From Actinomycetes bacterium (GTDB lineage: Bacteria > Actinomycetota > Thermoleophilia > BMS3ABIN01): a stretch of 13,934 bases of DNA. The stretch covers positions 1-13,934 of the forward strand of contig JAJYIN010000031.1 in assembly GCA_021790075.1 (NCBI GenBank), in the 5' to 3' direction. Below are positions 1 through 6,897 of the stretch, piece by piece. The position numbers and the translations under genes are program-made. Positions within the stretch are counted from its first letter, which is position 1; each line of letters opens with the position of its first letter. The notes below the pieces were generated by a model. It did no database searches and was not told the DNA's origin. It was given only the letters and a program-made list of their open reading frames with translations.

Positions 1-12
1 ACCGGGGCTTTT

Positions 13-95
13 AGAATCTATCTCAAAAGGCATCTCCTGCTGCGGCCGGCTGCAAAGGCCATGGCCGCGACGGACAACTTTTTGAGATTGATTCC
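13..95. repeat. Inverted-repeat element, copy A of a dispersed family
   Basis: The left end AGAATCTATCTCAAAAGG (13-30) is matched in inverted orientation, with a few mismatches, by CTTTTTGAGATTGATTCC (78-95). Inside, GCGGCC (42-47) can pair with GGCCGC (63-68), so the element can fold into one long interrupted hairpin. The left end recurs exactly at 2251-2266 (16 bases) and inverted at 7494-7511 (18 bases). A block of 21 bases at 37-57 recurs at 4846-4866. It lies just downstream of the minus-strand lipoprotein gene and could act as a transcription barrier. It may be a MITE-like remnant of an insertion sequence, but no transposase or clear target duplication is visible. Confidence 0.6.
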
Positions 96-135
96 AAGCT
101 GAAGAAAAAGCAGATGGGGCGGCCCGGGTGCCTGC

Positions 136-849
136 CTACTGCTGGCCTCTGGAACCCCCTGGCAGGCTCGGCAGGTTTATGCCGGTGGTATCGGTGCCGC
201 CATCGACCGATTTCGTCTTGACATTGCTGGGCAGCTCGAAGAGGCTGTCGGGAACCGAGCCCACATTCGTGTAGTTGAAAACGGTGGTGTCAGTAGTGCC
301 CGCGGTGGCGTCCTCGATGACCATCTGGCTGGGAAGGCCGTTGGGGCCTTTGAACTCGATGGTCAGTTTGCCCTGGCCGGGAACGTTGTATTCCCAGGTG
401 TCGCCGGAACCGCCTGTCCTGGGGAAGTAGGCATAGGCGCCGAGAATCAGAGCCGGGTTGAACGCCGCATAGGACTGGTCCGCAGAACCGGTGGATTCGA
501 CGGCCTTATCGCCAGTGACCACCCAGGTCTTCTGCTGCTGGTTGTTGTAGATGATGTAAGAGGTCGGATCGTTCGCGTCGTCCCAGCGCCAGCTGCCGTT
601 CTTCTGCGACCACTTGCCATGCGGCTTGCCGTTTTCCACGATCTCGACTGTCATTTCCAACTGCTTCAACTGGTCGATCTGGCTGGCGAGGGTATCAGAT
701 GCTGTCCCTCCCCCGGCGCCGTTCGTCGCTGTATTAAGAAGGTTCTGAGCCTGCTGGGCGTTATCATTTCCGCCGCAGCCGGTCCAGACCAGCAAGGTCA
801 TCAGGCCCGCGATTGCCGCAACCCCAAGCCACGCAAACTTCTTTGTCAT
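136..849 (-). CDS. LolA-like lipoprotein
   Basis: This 237-residue protein has a basic N-terminus, a hydrophobic stretch at about residues 6-22 and a lipobox-like VWTGC with Cys25, so it is probably a membrane-anchored lipoprotein on the outer face. A Gly/Ala/Thr-rich linker follows. The rest, with WRWDD, a YIIYNN strand, TWEYNVPGQGKLTIEF and PDSLFELPSNVK near the end, resembles the LolA/LppX-type fold that holds lipids or lipoproteins in a half-barrel. The -3 lipobox residue is Trp, which is unusual. The ATG has a strong GGGAG site 6 nt upstream on its own strand. It is divergent from mihF. The family assignment rests on pattern resemblance only, and the substrate is unknown. Confidence 0.7.
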   Translation of the reverse strand: MTKKFAWLGVAAIAGLMTLLVWTGCGGNDNAQQAQNLLNTATNGAGGGTASDTLASQIDQLKQLEMTVEIVENGKPHGKWSQKNGSWRWDDANDPTSYIIYNNQQQKTWVVTGDKAVESTGSADQSYAAFNPALILGAYAYFPRTGGSGDTWEYNVPGQGKLTIEFKGPNGLPSQMVIEDATAGTTDTTVFNYTNVGSVPDSLFELPSNVKTKSVDGGTDTTGINLPSLPGGSRGQQ

Positions 850-967
850 GCTCTCCCTTTCCTAGCACAGTGACAGGAATGCCCGCAAAAAATAACGCAA
901 GGAATATATCACAGTGGGAAGCTCCGGGCTATCCAGTCAATTAATTGCGTGGCGCTTGAATAAATTC

Positions 968-1002
968 TTGCAAAGTCCTGCTATCAGCCAATATAATACC
1001 GG
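968..1002 (+). promoter_or_regulatory. Probable sigma-A promoter of mihF, leaderless
   Basis: TTGCAA (968-973) and a perfect TATAAT (992-997) are separated by 18 bp. Only five bases, ACCGG, separate the -10 box from the ATG at 1003, so transcription should begin at or within a base or two of the start codon. No Shine-Dalgarno sequence precedes it, which agrees with a leaderless mRNA. Confidence 0.7.
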
Positions 1003-1335
1003 ATGATGTCTTCTGCCGAACCTACATCAGCAACCCCGGTAAGGACCCTTGAGCAGCGGCTGGATGCCCTCAGCCGGGCGAATGAAATTCGTTCCCGGCG
1101 GGCCCGCCTCAAGAAGGACCTGAAACGGGGAGAAAAGAAAATCGACGATATCCTTGCCGACCCGCCCGATTTCATCAAAACGGCCAAGGTTGTGGATGTC
1201 CTGCTGGCCGTGCCCAATTGTGGCAAGGTGAAATCAACAAAAGTGCTCAATCACTGCCGCATCAGCCCGAACAAGACAGTGGGCGGCCTCTCCGAGAGAC
1301 AGCGGCGGGAGCTGGTTGCTTTTTTTCGCCGTTAA
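1003..1335 (+). CDS. mihF: Actinobacterial integration host factor (mIHF)
   Basis: This 110-residue basic protein matches the mIHF family, which binds DNA, bends and compacts the nucleoid and is essential in mycobacteria. The N-terminal helix (EQRLDALSRANEIRSRRARL), the KKDLKRGEKKIDDIL segment, and the helix-turn-helix-like region around VPNCGKVKSTKVLNHCRI are recognisable. It ends in the family signature GGLSERQRRELVAFF. It is unrelated in sequence to the HU/IHF of other bacteria. Two ATG codons stand in tandem (1003 and 1006), and either may be used on a leaderless transcript. It heads the gmk-rpoZ-coaBC cluster, its usual place in Actinobacteria, and overlaps gmk by 20 bp. Confidence 0.93.
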   Translation: MMSSAEPTSATPVRTLEQRLDALSRANEIRSRRARLKKDLKRGEKKIDDILADPPDFIKTAKVVDVLLAVPNCGKVKSTKVLNHCRISPNKTVGGLSERQRRELVAFFRR

Positions 1336-1957
1336 GCGGAACGATCGTCGCGCAGACCCGCCGCCCGAGCAGCTCCGCAACGGGACCAGGCGGGGCAGGC
1401 TCCTGGTCATCTCCGGCCCTTCGGGAGCCGGCAAAGGCACACTCATAGGCAGAGTCCTTCCCCATCTGCCCAACACCTTCCTTTCCAGATCAGCCACCAC
1501 CAGGCCCAGGCGTCCCGAAGAGCGGCAGGGGCGCGAATATTATTTCCTTTCCCCCCAGGAGTTTGAGGACCGGGCAAAAAAGGGAGAGTTTCTTGAACAC
1601 GTAAAGTACGGCTCCAGTTCTTACGGGACTTTGAAAAGCGTCGTGGAGGACGATCTGGCGGCAGGACGCAACGTAATCCTGGAGATCGAGCTGGAGGGAG
1701 CCCGCAACGTGCGCCGGCTTTTGCCTGAGGCAGCGCTCATTTTCATCGCGCCGCCGGATTTCGCAGAGCTGGAGAGCCGGCTCAGGGGAAGGAGCACCGA
1801 AGCCGAAGAGGAAGTCGCCGCCCGGCTGGAGCGCGCCCGGGAGGAACTTGCGTCCCGGAATGAATTTGACTACATTATAGTCAACCAGACCGTCGATCAA
1901 GCGGCGGCTGAACTCGAAAAAGTGATAAAAACCGAACTTGAGGGAGGCTCAAGTTGA
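1316..1957 (+). CDS. gmk: Guanylate kinase
   Basis: The enzyme phosphorylates GMP to GDP with ATP in the cytoplasm, feeding GTP, dGTP and (p)ppGpp pools. The P-loop GPSGAGKGT is at residues 34-42, followed by the GMP-binding segment SRSATTRPRRPEERQGREYYF at about 57-77. EIELEGARNVRRLLPEA corresponds to the usual Gmk core, and RLERAREELASRNEFDYIIVN to the lid and C-terminal region. The start is TTG at 1316, the only usable start between the mihF stop and the P-loop. It lies inside the end of mihF with GGGAG four bases upstream, so translation is probably coupled. The extra basic N-terminal residues before GRLLVISG are atypical but small in number. Confidence 0.95.
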   Translation: MLFFAVKRNDRRADPPPEQLRNGTRRGRLLVISGPSGAGKGTLIGRVLPHLPNTFLSRSATTRPRRPEERQGREYYFLSPQEFEDRAKKGEFLEHVKYGSSSYGTLKSVVEDDLAAGRNVILEIELEGARNVRRLLPEAALIFIAPPDFAELESRLRGRSTEAEEEVAARLERAREELASRNEFDYIIVNQTVDQAAAELEKVIKTELEGGSS

Positions 1958-2184
1958 ACAAACCCCGCATCGACGCGCTGCTGGAGAAGGTTGATTCCAA
2001 GTATGCGCTTGTTACCATGGCTGCCAAACGCGCCCGCCAGATCAACAACTATTACCGCGCCCGCGAAGGGGGCGCCATCGATGAAATCCCGCCGCCGCTG
2101 GTGGACACGCGCAGCAAGAACATCCTCACCATCGCCCTGGAAGAGATTGCAGCCGGCAAGATCGGTTACCGTTACCGGGTCTGA
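1954..2184 (+). CDS. rpoZ: DNA-directed RNA polymerase omega subunit
   Basis: Omega is a small chaperone-like subunit that helps beta-prime fold and join RNA polymerase. This 76-residue protein has the core PRIDALLEKVDSKYALVTMA, then AAKRARQINNYY and a C-terminal KNILTIALEEIAAGKIGYRY, which match the actinobacterial form. The start is TTG at 1954, overlapping the gmk stop in a TTGA tetranucleotide, with GGGAGG about 9 nt upstream inside gmk. This implies translational coupling with gmk, as in many Actinobacteria. Confidence 0.95.
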   Translation: MNKPRIDALLEKVDSKYALVTMAAKRARQINNYYRAREGGAIDEIPPPLVDTRSKNILTIALEEIAAGKIGYRYRV

Positions 2185-2250
2185 AGCAGAGTCCTCCAGT
2201 CAATCGGGCCAATCGGGTGGCCGCGGGGGATATTTGCGGTCCCTTCTCTC

Positions 2251-2266
2251 AGAATCTATCTCAAAA
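2251..2266 (+). repeat. Dispersed repeat copy B (end fragment)
   Basis: AGAATCTATCTCAAAA is identical to 13-28 and to the inverse of 7496-7511. Only this end is present; no inverted partner or internal block follows. It lies 22 bp before the coaBC start, in a gap (2185-2288) that otherwise contains a short direct repeat of CAATCGGG (2201-2208 and 2210-2217). Confidence 0.6.
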
Positions 2267-2288
2267 TTAACCACGAAGCATCCTTGCA

Positions 2289-3554
2289 ATGAGTAACGAG
2301 CGCCGCCAGATCGTCCTGGGAGTCACGGGCAGCATCGCCGCCTGCAAATCGGTGGAGCTGCTGCGCCTGCTCGTGCAGGCAGGTTTTGACGTCCGGGTCA
2401 TCCAGACGGCCGCCAGCCGCAATTTCGTCGGCATGGACGCTTTCCAGGCTGTCAGTGGACGCCCGGTGCTTTCGGAGATGTTCGAGGGCGGCGATACCAT
2501 CACGCCGGCAGCCGGCGCCCAGGCTGGTTCCGGCCCCTCCCCGGATTTCACCCACATCGAGCTGGCGCGCAGCCGGCTCTTGCTGATTGCGCCTGCTACC
2601 GCCAACACCATCGGCAAGATGGCGGCGGGCATTGCCGACAACCTCCTGCTTTCCACGTACCTGGCCTGCGCCTGTCCCGTAGTCGTCTGCCCGGCCATGA
2701 ACTGCCGCATGTGGGAACACCCGGCTGTTCAGGACAACCTGCGGCTGCTTGAGCGGCGGGGCGTCATCGTTGTTCCTCCTGAGACCGGGATGCTTGCCTG
2801 CGGGGAGGAAGGCGCCGGCCGTCTGGCGGAACCGCCCCGCATTCTTGCGCGGGTCATCCAGTTGCTGGGAGAGCCTGTCCATGGCGATCTGGAAGGACTG
2901 CGCGTGCTGGTGACGGCGGGCGGCACCAGGGAACCGATAGATTCGGTCAGGTTCATCACAAATCGCTCCAGCGGCAAAATGGGATTTGCCATTGCCGAGC
3001 GCTCTTTCAGCCGCGGCGCCAACGTCACAGTGATTGCCGCCAACTGCTCTTTGCCCAGGAATCCGGGCATCCGGTACCTTGACGTAGTGACTTCTTCGGA
3101 GTTGGCTCGCGTTCTCAATGCTGAGATGGGCGGTTTTGATGTTCTGTTTATGACTGCGGCTGTTTCGGATTATAAAGTTTCGGGAACAGGGACAATGGGA
3201 AAGATTGAACGAGTGGACAAAAAAGACTTGCAGCTGGTGCCAACAAGTGATATTGTTTCCAGCTTAGATAGGAATAATAAATGTAGTCTTAAGGTAGGAT
3301 TTGCAGCCGAGTATGGAGAAGATAACCTGGAACGCGCCAGGGAGAAAATGTTTAGCAAGGATTTGGACATGATCGTCTTCAATGATATATCCCGTTCCGA
3401 TACAGGGTTTGATTCCGATGATAACGAAATCACTATTATGGCCAAGGACAGGGGGGATGTATTTGTCGATAAAACATCCAAAGCAGAGTGCGCTGAGCGG
3501 ATTCTCGATCAGGTTGCAGAACTCTTAGCTGACTCATCGGGGGGCTGTCCGTAA
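2289..3554 (+). CDS. coaBC: Bifunctional CoaBC: 4'-phosphopantothenoylcysteine synthetase/decarboxylase
   Basis: The protein joins cysteine to 4'-phosphopantothenate (CoaB) and decarboxylates the product (CoaC) in coenzyme A synthesis. The CoaC flavodoxin-like half (about 1-190) has GVTGSIAACK, the catalytic His89 in FTHIELAR, PAMN at 135-138 and Cys171 in LACGEEGAGRLAEP. The CoaB half has VTAGGTREPIDSVRFITNRS, TAAVSDYK, a Lys-rich KIERVDKKDLQLVPTSDI and DMIVFNDIS. At 421 residues it is full length. The ATG at 2289 has no clear ribosome-binding site, and a dispersed repeat lies just upstream. The DNA from about 3110 to the end is much lower in GC than the first two thirds, although the reading frame and motifs are intact. 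Confidence 0.95.
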   Translation: MSNERRQIVLGVTGSIAACKSVELLRLLVQAGFDVRVIQTAASRNFVGMDAFQAVSGRPVLSEMFEGGDTITPAAGAQAGSGPSPDFTHIELARSRLLLIAPATANTIGKMAAGIADNLLLSTYLACACPVVVCPAMNCRMWEHPAVQDNLRLLERRGVIVVPPETGMLACGEEGAGRLAEPPRILARVIQLLGEPVHGDLEGLRVLVTAGGTREPIDSVRFITNRSSGKMGFAIAERSFSRGANVTVIAANCSLPRNPGIRYLDVVTSSELARVLNAEMGGFDVLFMTAAVSDYKVSGTGTMGKIERVDKKDLQLVPTSDIVSSLDRNNKCSLKVGFAAEYGEDNLERAREKMFSKDLDMIVFNDISRSDTGFDSDDNEITIMAKDRGDVFVDKTSKAECAERILDQVAELLADSSGGCP

Positions 3555-3682
3555 GCTCACTCTCAGTCTCGGGGGACTGATGGAATGCCGGCCTGTATGC
3601 CGGGAAAACGGTAGGGGAGGCCTGATAAAGGTCTCAATTCTATCCCTCGCGCAGGGCGAGGGAGATAAGGAGAGGTAGGGTT
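3555..3682 (+). promoter_or_regulatory. Hairpin-rich leader before the repeat/H1-like gene
   Basis: Three short inverted repeats occur in 128 bp. They are CAGTC/GACTG (3564-3568 with 3575-3579), CCGGC/GCCGG (3588-3592 with 3599-3603), and CCCTCGC/GCGAGGG (3644-3650 with 3656-3662). The last has a perfect 7-bp stem with a 5-nt loop and ends 4 nt before the AAGGAGAGG ribosome-binding region (3667-3675). The first could be a weak terminator for coaBC, but it lacks a T-run. No convincing -35/-10 pair was found. A post-transcriptional control role for the last hairpin is inference. Confidence 0.35.
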
Positions 3683-4483
3683 ATGGAAAAAATCTATAGC
3701 GATCAGGATCTGTTAAGCGCCTTGAAGAAGGCCAGCAAGGATGGGTTGATGGGCCCGACCTATCATGGTTATCTGAGAGGTCCCAACCGGCCCAGCGCTG
3801 AGGCCATCCGGGCACGTTTTGGCGGCTGGACCAACGCGGTGCGCAAAGCGGGCATGATTCCGGCGGCCCGGCGCACCAAGGACGAGATGAAGAAGCTCGT
3901 CAAGATGGGGAAGGTCGACGCCAAGTACCCGGCATTGCGTATGGGCATGAGCGTGCGGGAGCTGAAGGTGTCGGTCGGGCTTGAAAAACCCCGCAAGCCT
4001 ACCAAGGAACGCTATATCGACGAAGGCGTGCGGATCGCCAAGAAGCTGGGACGCGCCCCGAATTTCCATGAGTTCAACCGTTATACGAAGACGGTGACCG
4101 CCTGGAATCCGTACCGGCTTTACGGCCGTGACTGGAAAGCGTTCAAACGCGATGTCGAGAAGGCCATGAAAGCAAAGGGCGCCCCGGTCAAGGCGAAAGC
4201 GGCCGCCAAGCCGAAGGCAAAGCCGAAAGCCAAGCCGAAGGCCAAGGCCAAGGCCAAGGCAAGGGCAAAGGCCAAGCCGAAGACAAAAGCAAAAGCCAAG
4301 GCCAAGGCAAAAGCAAAGCCGAAGGCAAAAGCCAAAGCCAAGGCCAAGGCCAAGGCAAAAGCCAAGGCCAAGCCGAAGGCAAAAGCAAAAACAAAGGCCA
4401 AGGCAAAAGCAAAGCCGAAGGCAAAAGCCAAGGCCAAGCCGAAAGCCAAAACCAAAGCCAAAGCCAAGGCCAAGAGGAAATAA
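3683..4483 (+). CDS. Homing-endonuclease-associated-repeat protein with histone H1-like tail
   Basis: This 266-residue protein has no known name. Residues 5-58 match the pattern of the homing-endonuclease-associated repeat (HNH_repeat type): a helix DLLSALKKASKDG, then GPNRPSAEAIRARFGGWTNA and VRKAGM. Residues 108-163 look like a second, diverged copy (YIDEGVRIAKKLGRAPNFHE, ending GRDWKAFKRDVEKAM). Residues 59-105 between them are basic and may hold a helix-turn-helix (KYPALRMGMSVRELKVSVGL). From about residue 164 to the end there are some 100 residues of almost only Lys, Ala and Pro with a few Arg and Thr, like eukaryotic H1 or bacterial HctB and mycobacterial HupB tails. No HNH nuclease motif is present. 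A nucleoid-binding role is likely but inferred. The ATG has AAGGAGAGG 7 nt upstream and a terminator follows. Confidence 0.8.
   Translation: MEKIYSDQDLLSALKKASKDGLMGPTYHGYLRGPNRPSAEAIRARFGGWTNAVRKAGMIPAARRTKDEMKKLVKMGKVDAKYPALRMGMSVRELKVSVGLEKPRKPTKERYIDEGVRIAKKLGRAPNFHEFNRYTKTVTAWNPYRLYGRDWKAFKRDVEKAMKAKGAPVKAKAAAKPKAKPKAKPKAKAKAKARAKAKPKTKAKAKAKAKAKPKAKAKAKAKAKAKAKAKPKAKAKTKAKAKAKPKAKAKAKPKAKTKAKAKAKRK
4172..4480. repeat. Hexanucleotide-like low-complexity DNA coding the Lys-Ala-Pro tail
   Basis: The DNA is built from alternating AAG/AAA and GCA/GCC codons with occasional CCG, giving an imperfect 6-bp period over about 300 bp. The + strand is purine-rich and T is nearly absent. Synonymous third-base changes interrupt perfect repetition, which suggests the encoded protein pattern is maintained rather than being a fresh expansion. 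Such DNA is prone to length change by slippage or recombination. Confidence 0.8.
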
Positions 4484-4509
4484 CCGGCAAGTACCGGAAG
4501 AAAAACAGG

Positions 4510-4535
4510 CGGGGACCGAAAGGTCCCCGTTTTTC
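4510..4535 (+). terminator. Rho-independent terminator
   Basis: CGGGGACC (4510-4517) and GGTCCCCG (4522-4529) form a perfect 8-bp GC-rich stem with a GAAA tetraloop, followed directly by TTTTT (4530-4534). It ends the transcript of the H1-like protein gene. Confidence 0.92.
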
Positions 4536-4611
4536 TTGCAAGGCGGCAGAGTGTCTGCTAGTTTCAGGAAGGAAATTGACGAAGCGGCCAGGAGCGCAGG
4601 AGGTTGATCTC

Positions 4612-4824
4612 ATGGCGTGTTGCAGAAGAAGCAAAGCCTCAGGACTGGATCTTAAGAAGCATCACAGCCACCGTGGTGGTTTGAGGATCATGCTTTTCGG
4701 AATGTTGCTAGGGCTCGCTATCGGCCTGCTATTCGCCCCGAAGCCGGGGACGGAAACCATCAACGGCCTCAAGGAAAAACGCGGCAAGATGCTTGAGAGT
4801 CTCATTCGCAAGCTGCCGGTATAA
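4612..4824 (+). CDS. Small YtxH-like membrane protein
   Basis: This 70-residue protein has a short basic N-terminus with CC and HH pairs, one hydrophobic segment at about residues 24-43 (LRIMLFGMLLGLAIGLLFAP), and then KPGTETINGLKEKRGK. A glycine-rich helix ending LLFAPKPGTET followed by a charged helix is the YtxH-family pattern; these are single-pass general-stress or envelope proteins of unclear function. I chose the ATG at 4612 because AGGAGG (4598-4603) lies 8 nt upstream. An in-frame TTG at 4576 would add 12 residues, has only a weaker GGAAGGAA upstream, and is less likely. The gene stands alone between two terminator-like sites. Confidence 0.75.
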   Translation: MACCRRSKASGLDLKKHHSHRGGLRIMLFGMLLGLAIGLLFAPKPGTETINGLKEKRGKMLESLIRKLPV

Positions 4825-4868
4825 GAGCCTATTTCGAGGTGTATTCTGCTGCGGCCGGCTGCAAAGCC
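4825..4868 (+). repeat. Dispersed repeat copy D (diverged)
   Basis: The sequence starts GAGCCTATTTCGAGG right after the stop codon of the YtxH-like gene. It aligns with the left end of the element at 13-60. The downstream block 4846-4866 is identical to 37-57 over 21 bases, so the two share ancestry. The right inverted arm is not recognisable here. Confidence 0.6.
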
Positions 4869-4887
4869 TTTGGGCTGCGTCCAAGCA

Positions 4888-4909
4888 GGGAGCCGCAGGA
4901 CTCCCTTTA
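4888..4909 (+). terminator. Weak terminator-like hairpin
   Basis: GGGAG (4888-4892) can pair with CTCCC (4901-4905), with an 8-nt loop followed by TTTAT. The stem is short and the T-run poor. It could end transcription of the YtxH-like gene before uvrC. Confidence 0.3.
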
Positions 4910-4985
4910 TCTCCCACCCTTCAACCCCGTGCTATTATTGGATAAGCAGGCTTTTTGATGCCTGGTTCCGGATCATCATCCAGCC

Positions 4986-6866
4986 ATGGGAAAAACGAAG
5001 GGCGCAACACAAACCAAAGCCAGCGAGAAGGAAGAGCGAATCCGGCGCCTGCTGGATTCGCTGCCTGACCGCCCCGGAATCTATGTTTACCGGGACGCCG
5101 CCGGCAAGGCGCTTTACGTGGGCAAAGCCAAGTCCCTCCGCAGGCGGGTGCGGTCATATTTCCGGGCTGGGGGACCGGCCGACGAGAGCGGCCGCATCGC
5201 CCGCATGCTGCGGCGCATGCATGATTTCGATTTCGTGGTCACAGCCAACGAAACCGAAGCGCTCCTGCTGGAATCCAACTTCATCAAGCACCATCACCCT
5301 CCCTACAACATCATGCTCAGGGACGACAAGTCCTACCCGTACGTGGCCATCACCAGGAATGAGGAATTCCCGCGGGTGTTTCTCACCCGCAAGCCGCACC
5401 GGCCAGGCGTGTCATATTTCGGACCCTTCACCAGCGTGCGCAAGGTGCGCGAGACGCTGGAGCTGCTGGGCAAAATCTTTCCCTTCCGCAAGTGCCGCGG
5501 TCCCCAGCCGGGCCGCCGTTCCGGGGTGCCGTGCCTCAACTTCCACATCGGGCTCTGCCTGGCGCCCTGTGACGGCCGGGTTGACGCTGCCGCCTATGGA
5601 GAGATGATTGGCCGGGTGGAGCGCCTGCTGGCCGGCAGGCCGGACAACCTTGCCGGCGAGCTCCGGGCGCAGATGGAAAAAGCTGCGGCCGCGCAGCGCT
5701 ACGAGGAGGCCGCTATCCTGCGCAACCGGCTCATCGCCCTCGAGCACCTGCTTGAATTCCAGCAGGCGAGCGCCATCGGGCTGGAAAGCCTGGACGTCAT
5801 CGGCCTTCATGTGGAAGATGACGGCGCCAATGTTCAGGTGCTCCAGGTGCGGGACGCATCCCTGAGTGACCGGCGCAGCTTCTTCCTGAAGAACGTGGCC
5901 GGTGAGCCGGAGGACGTCATCCTGGAACAGTTCATGATGCAATATTACTCGACGCCCACCGGTTTTCCGCCGGAGGTGGTAGTGCCGCCCGGCTTCACGG
6001 AAACAGCGGCGCTCCAGAAGCTGCTTTCAGACATGAAGGGATCCCGGGTCACCGTGCGCCGCGGCGTCAGGGGCAAACGGCGGCGGCTGTCGGAAATGGC
6101 TTCCCAGAATGCGGCGCTTGCCCTTAAGCAGGACCTTCTCCGCGAGGAAGAGAAACGGGCCCGCCCCGCCAAGGCGCTCAAGGACCTGAAGGACAGGCTC
6201 GGTCTGGCGGCGCCGCCCATGCGCATCGAGTGCTACGATATCTCCAATATCGCCGGCCAGCATCCAGTTGGCTCCATGGTCGTTTTCGAGGGCGGCCTGC
6301 CGCGTCCGGCGCATTACCGTAAATTCGGCGTGCGGACCAAAGGCCCGGACGATACCGCCATGATGGCGGAAGTGATCGGCCGCCGGTTTTCCCGGGAACC
6401 GGCGCAGCGGCAGGATGAGAGTTTTGCCGCCCGCCCGGACCTGTTGCTGGTGGATGGCGGCGCCGGCCAGGTATCGGCGGCGCGCCGCGCCCTCGAGCTG
6501 CAGGGCCTGGATGGCATCCCCGTGGCGGGACTGGCCAAGCGCCACGAGGAAGTCTATCTCTGGAATGAAAAGAGGCCGCTCAGCCTGCCGCCCGATGCCC
6601 CTGGGCTGGGGTTGCTCATCCGGGTCCGCGACGAGGCCCACCGGTTTGCCATCACCTTCCACCGGCAGCGCCGCGGCAAGGAGCTTTCCAGCTCCATCCT
6701 CGACGAGTTGCCCGGCATCGGGCCGGCCCGCAAGCGGGCGATTCTGGAATACTTCGGCTCGCCGGGACGGTTCATGGCTGCGGGCCGGGATGAGCTGGAG
6801 GCCATTCCCGGCTTGCCGGCCAAGGTCGCCCGCGATATATATACACTGGTCCACAAGATGGGATGA
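4986..6866 (+). CDS. uvrC: UvrABC excinuclease subunit C
   Basis: UvrC makes both incisions around a bulky DNA lesion bound by UvrB in nucleotide excision repair. The 626-residue protein is full length. It has a GIY-YIG nuclease domain (GIY at 31-33, YVG at 44-46) for the 3' cut. A four-cysteine cluster (Cys170, 183, 191, 195) has spacing close to that of the E. coli UvrC iron-sulfur site. A UVR domain for UvrB contact lies at about 224-258. An RNase H-like domain for the 5' cut includes RIECYDISNIAGQHPVGSMV, LLLVDGGAGQV and HRFAITFHRQRR. A C-terminal helix-hairpin-helix pair follows (LPGIGPARKRAILEYF, then IPGLPAKVARDIY). The ATG at 4986 has only a weak ribosome-binding site, and no strong promoter was found upstream. 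It leads the uvrC-rapZ-yvcK-whiA block. Confidence 0.97.
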   Translation: MGKTKGATQTKASEKEERIRRLLDSLPDRPGIYVYRDAAGKALYVGKAKSLRRRVRSYFRAGGPADESGRIARMLRRMHDFDFVVTANETEALLLESNFIKHHHPPYNIMLRDDKSYPYVAITRNEEFPRVFLTRKPHRPGVSYFGPFTSVRKVRETLELLGKIFPFRKCRGPQPGRRSGVPCLNFHIGLCLAPCDGRVDAAAYGEMIGRVERLLAGRPDNLAGELRAQMEKAAAAQRYEEAAILRNRLIALEHLLEFQQASAIGLESLDVIGLHVEDDGANVQVLQVRDASLSDRRSFFLKNVAGEPEDVILEQFMMQYYSTPTGFPPEVVVPPGFTETAALQKLLSDMKGSRVTVRRGVRGKRRRLSEMASQNAALALKQDLLREEEKRARPAKALKDLKDRLGLAAPPMRIECYDISNIAGQHPVGSMVVFEGGLPRPAHYRKFGVRTKGPDDTAMMAEVIGRRFSREPAQRQDESFAARPDLLLVDGGAGQVSAARRALELQGLDGIPVAGLAKRHEEVYLWNEKRPLSLPPDAPGLGLLIRVRDEAHRFAITFHRQRRGKELSSSILDELPGIGPARKRAILEYFGSPGRFMAAGRDELEAIPGLPAKVARDIYTLVHKMG

Positions 6867-6897
6867 CCACAGGGAGCGCTCGTCCGCACGAAGGCAC

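Noticed and set aside
903..940. Promoter for the minus-strand lipoprotein (TATATT with TTGACT upstream)
   Set aside because: The two boxes are 26 bp apart, and nothing fits a -35 at the proper distance.
3577..3608. Hammerhead-ribozyme-like CTGATG ... GAAA with a stem between
   Set aside because: The core reads CTGATGG rather than CTGATGA, extra bases separate it from the stem, and no flanking stems I and III can be drawn.
4120..4473. Minus-strand ORF coding an Ala/Leu/Phe-rich hydrophobic protein
   Set aside because: It is the mirror of the Lys-Ala-Pro tail. The hydrophobic look comes from reading the repeat backwards, and there is no ribosome-binding site or family match.
4870..5607. Long plus-strand ORF overlapping the start of uvrC
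   Set aside because: Out of frame with uvrC, full of Ser/Pro/Arg/Trp as GC-rich shadow frames are, with no motif. uvrC explains the region.
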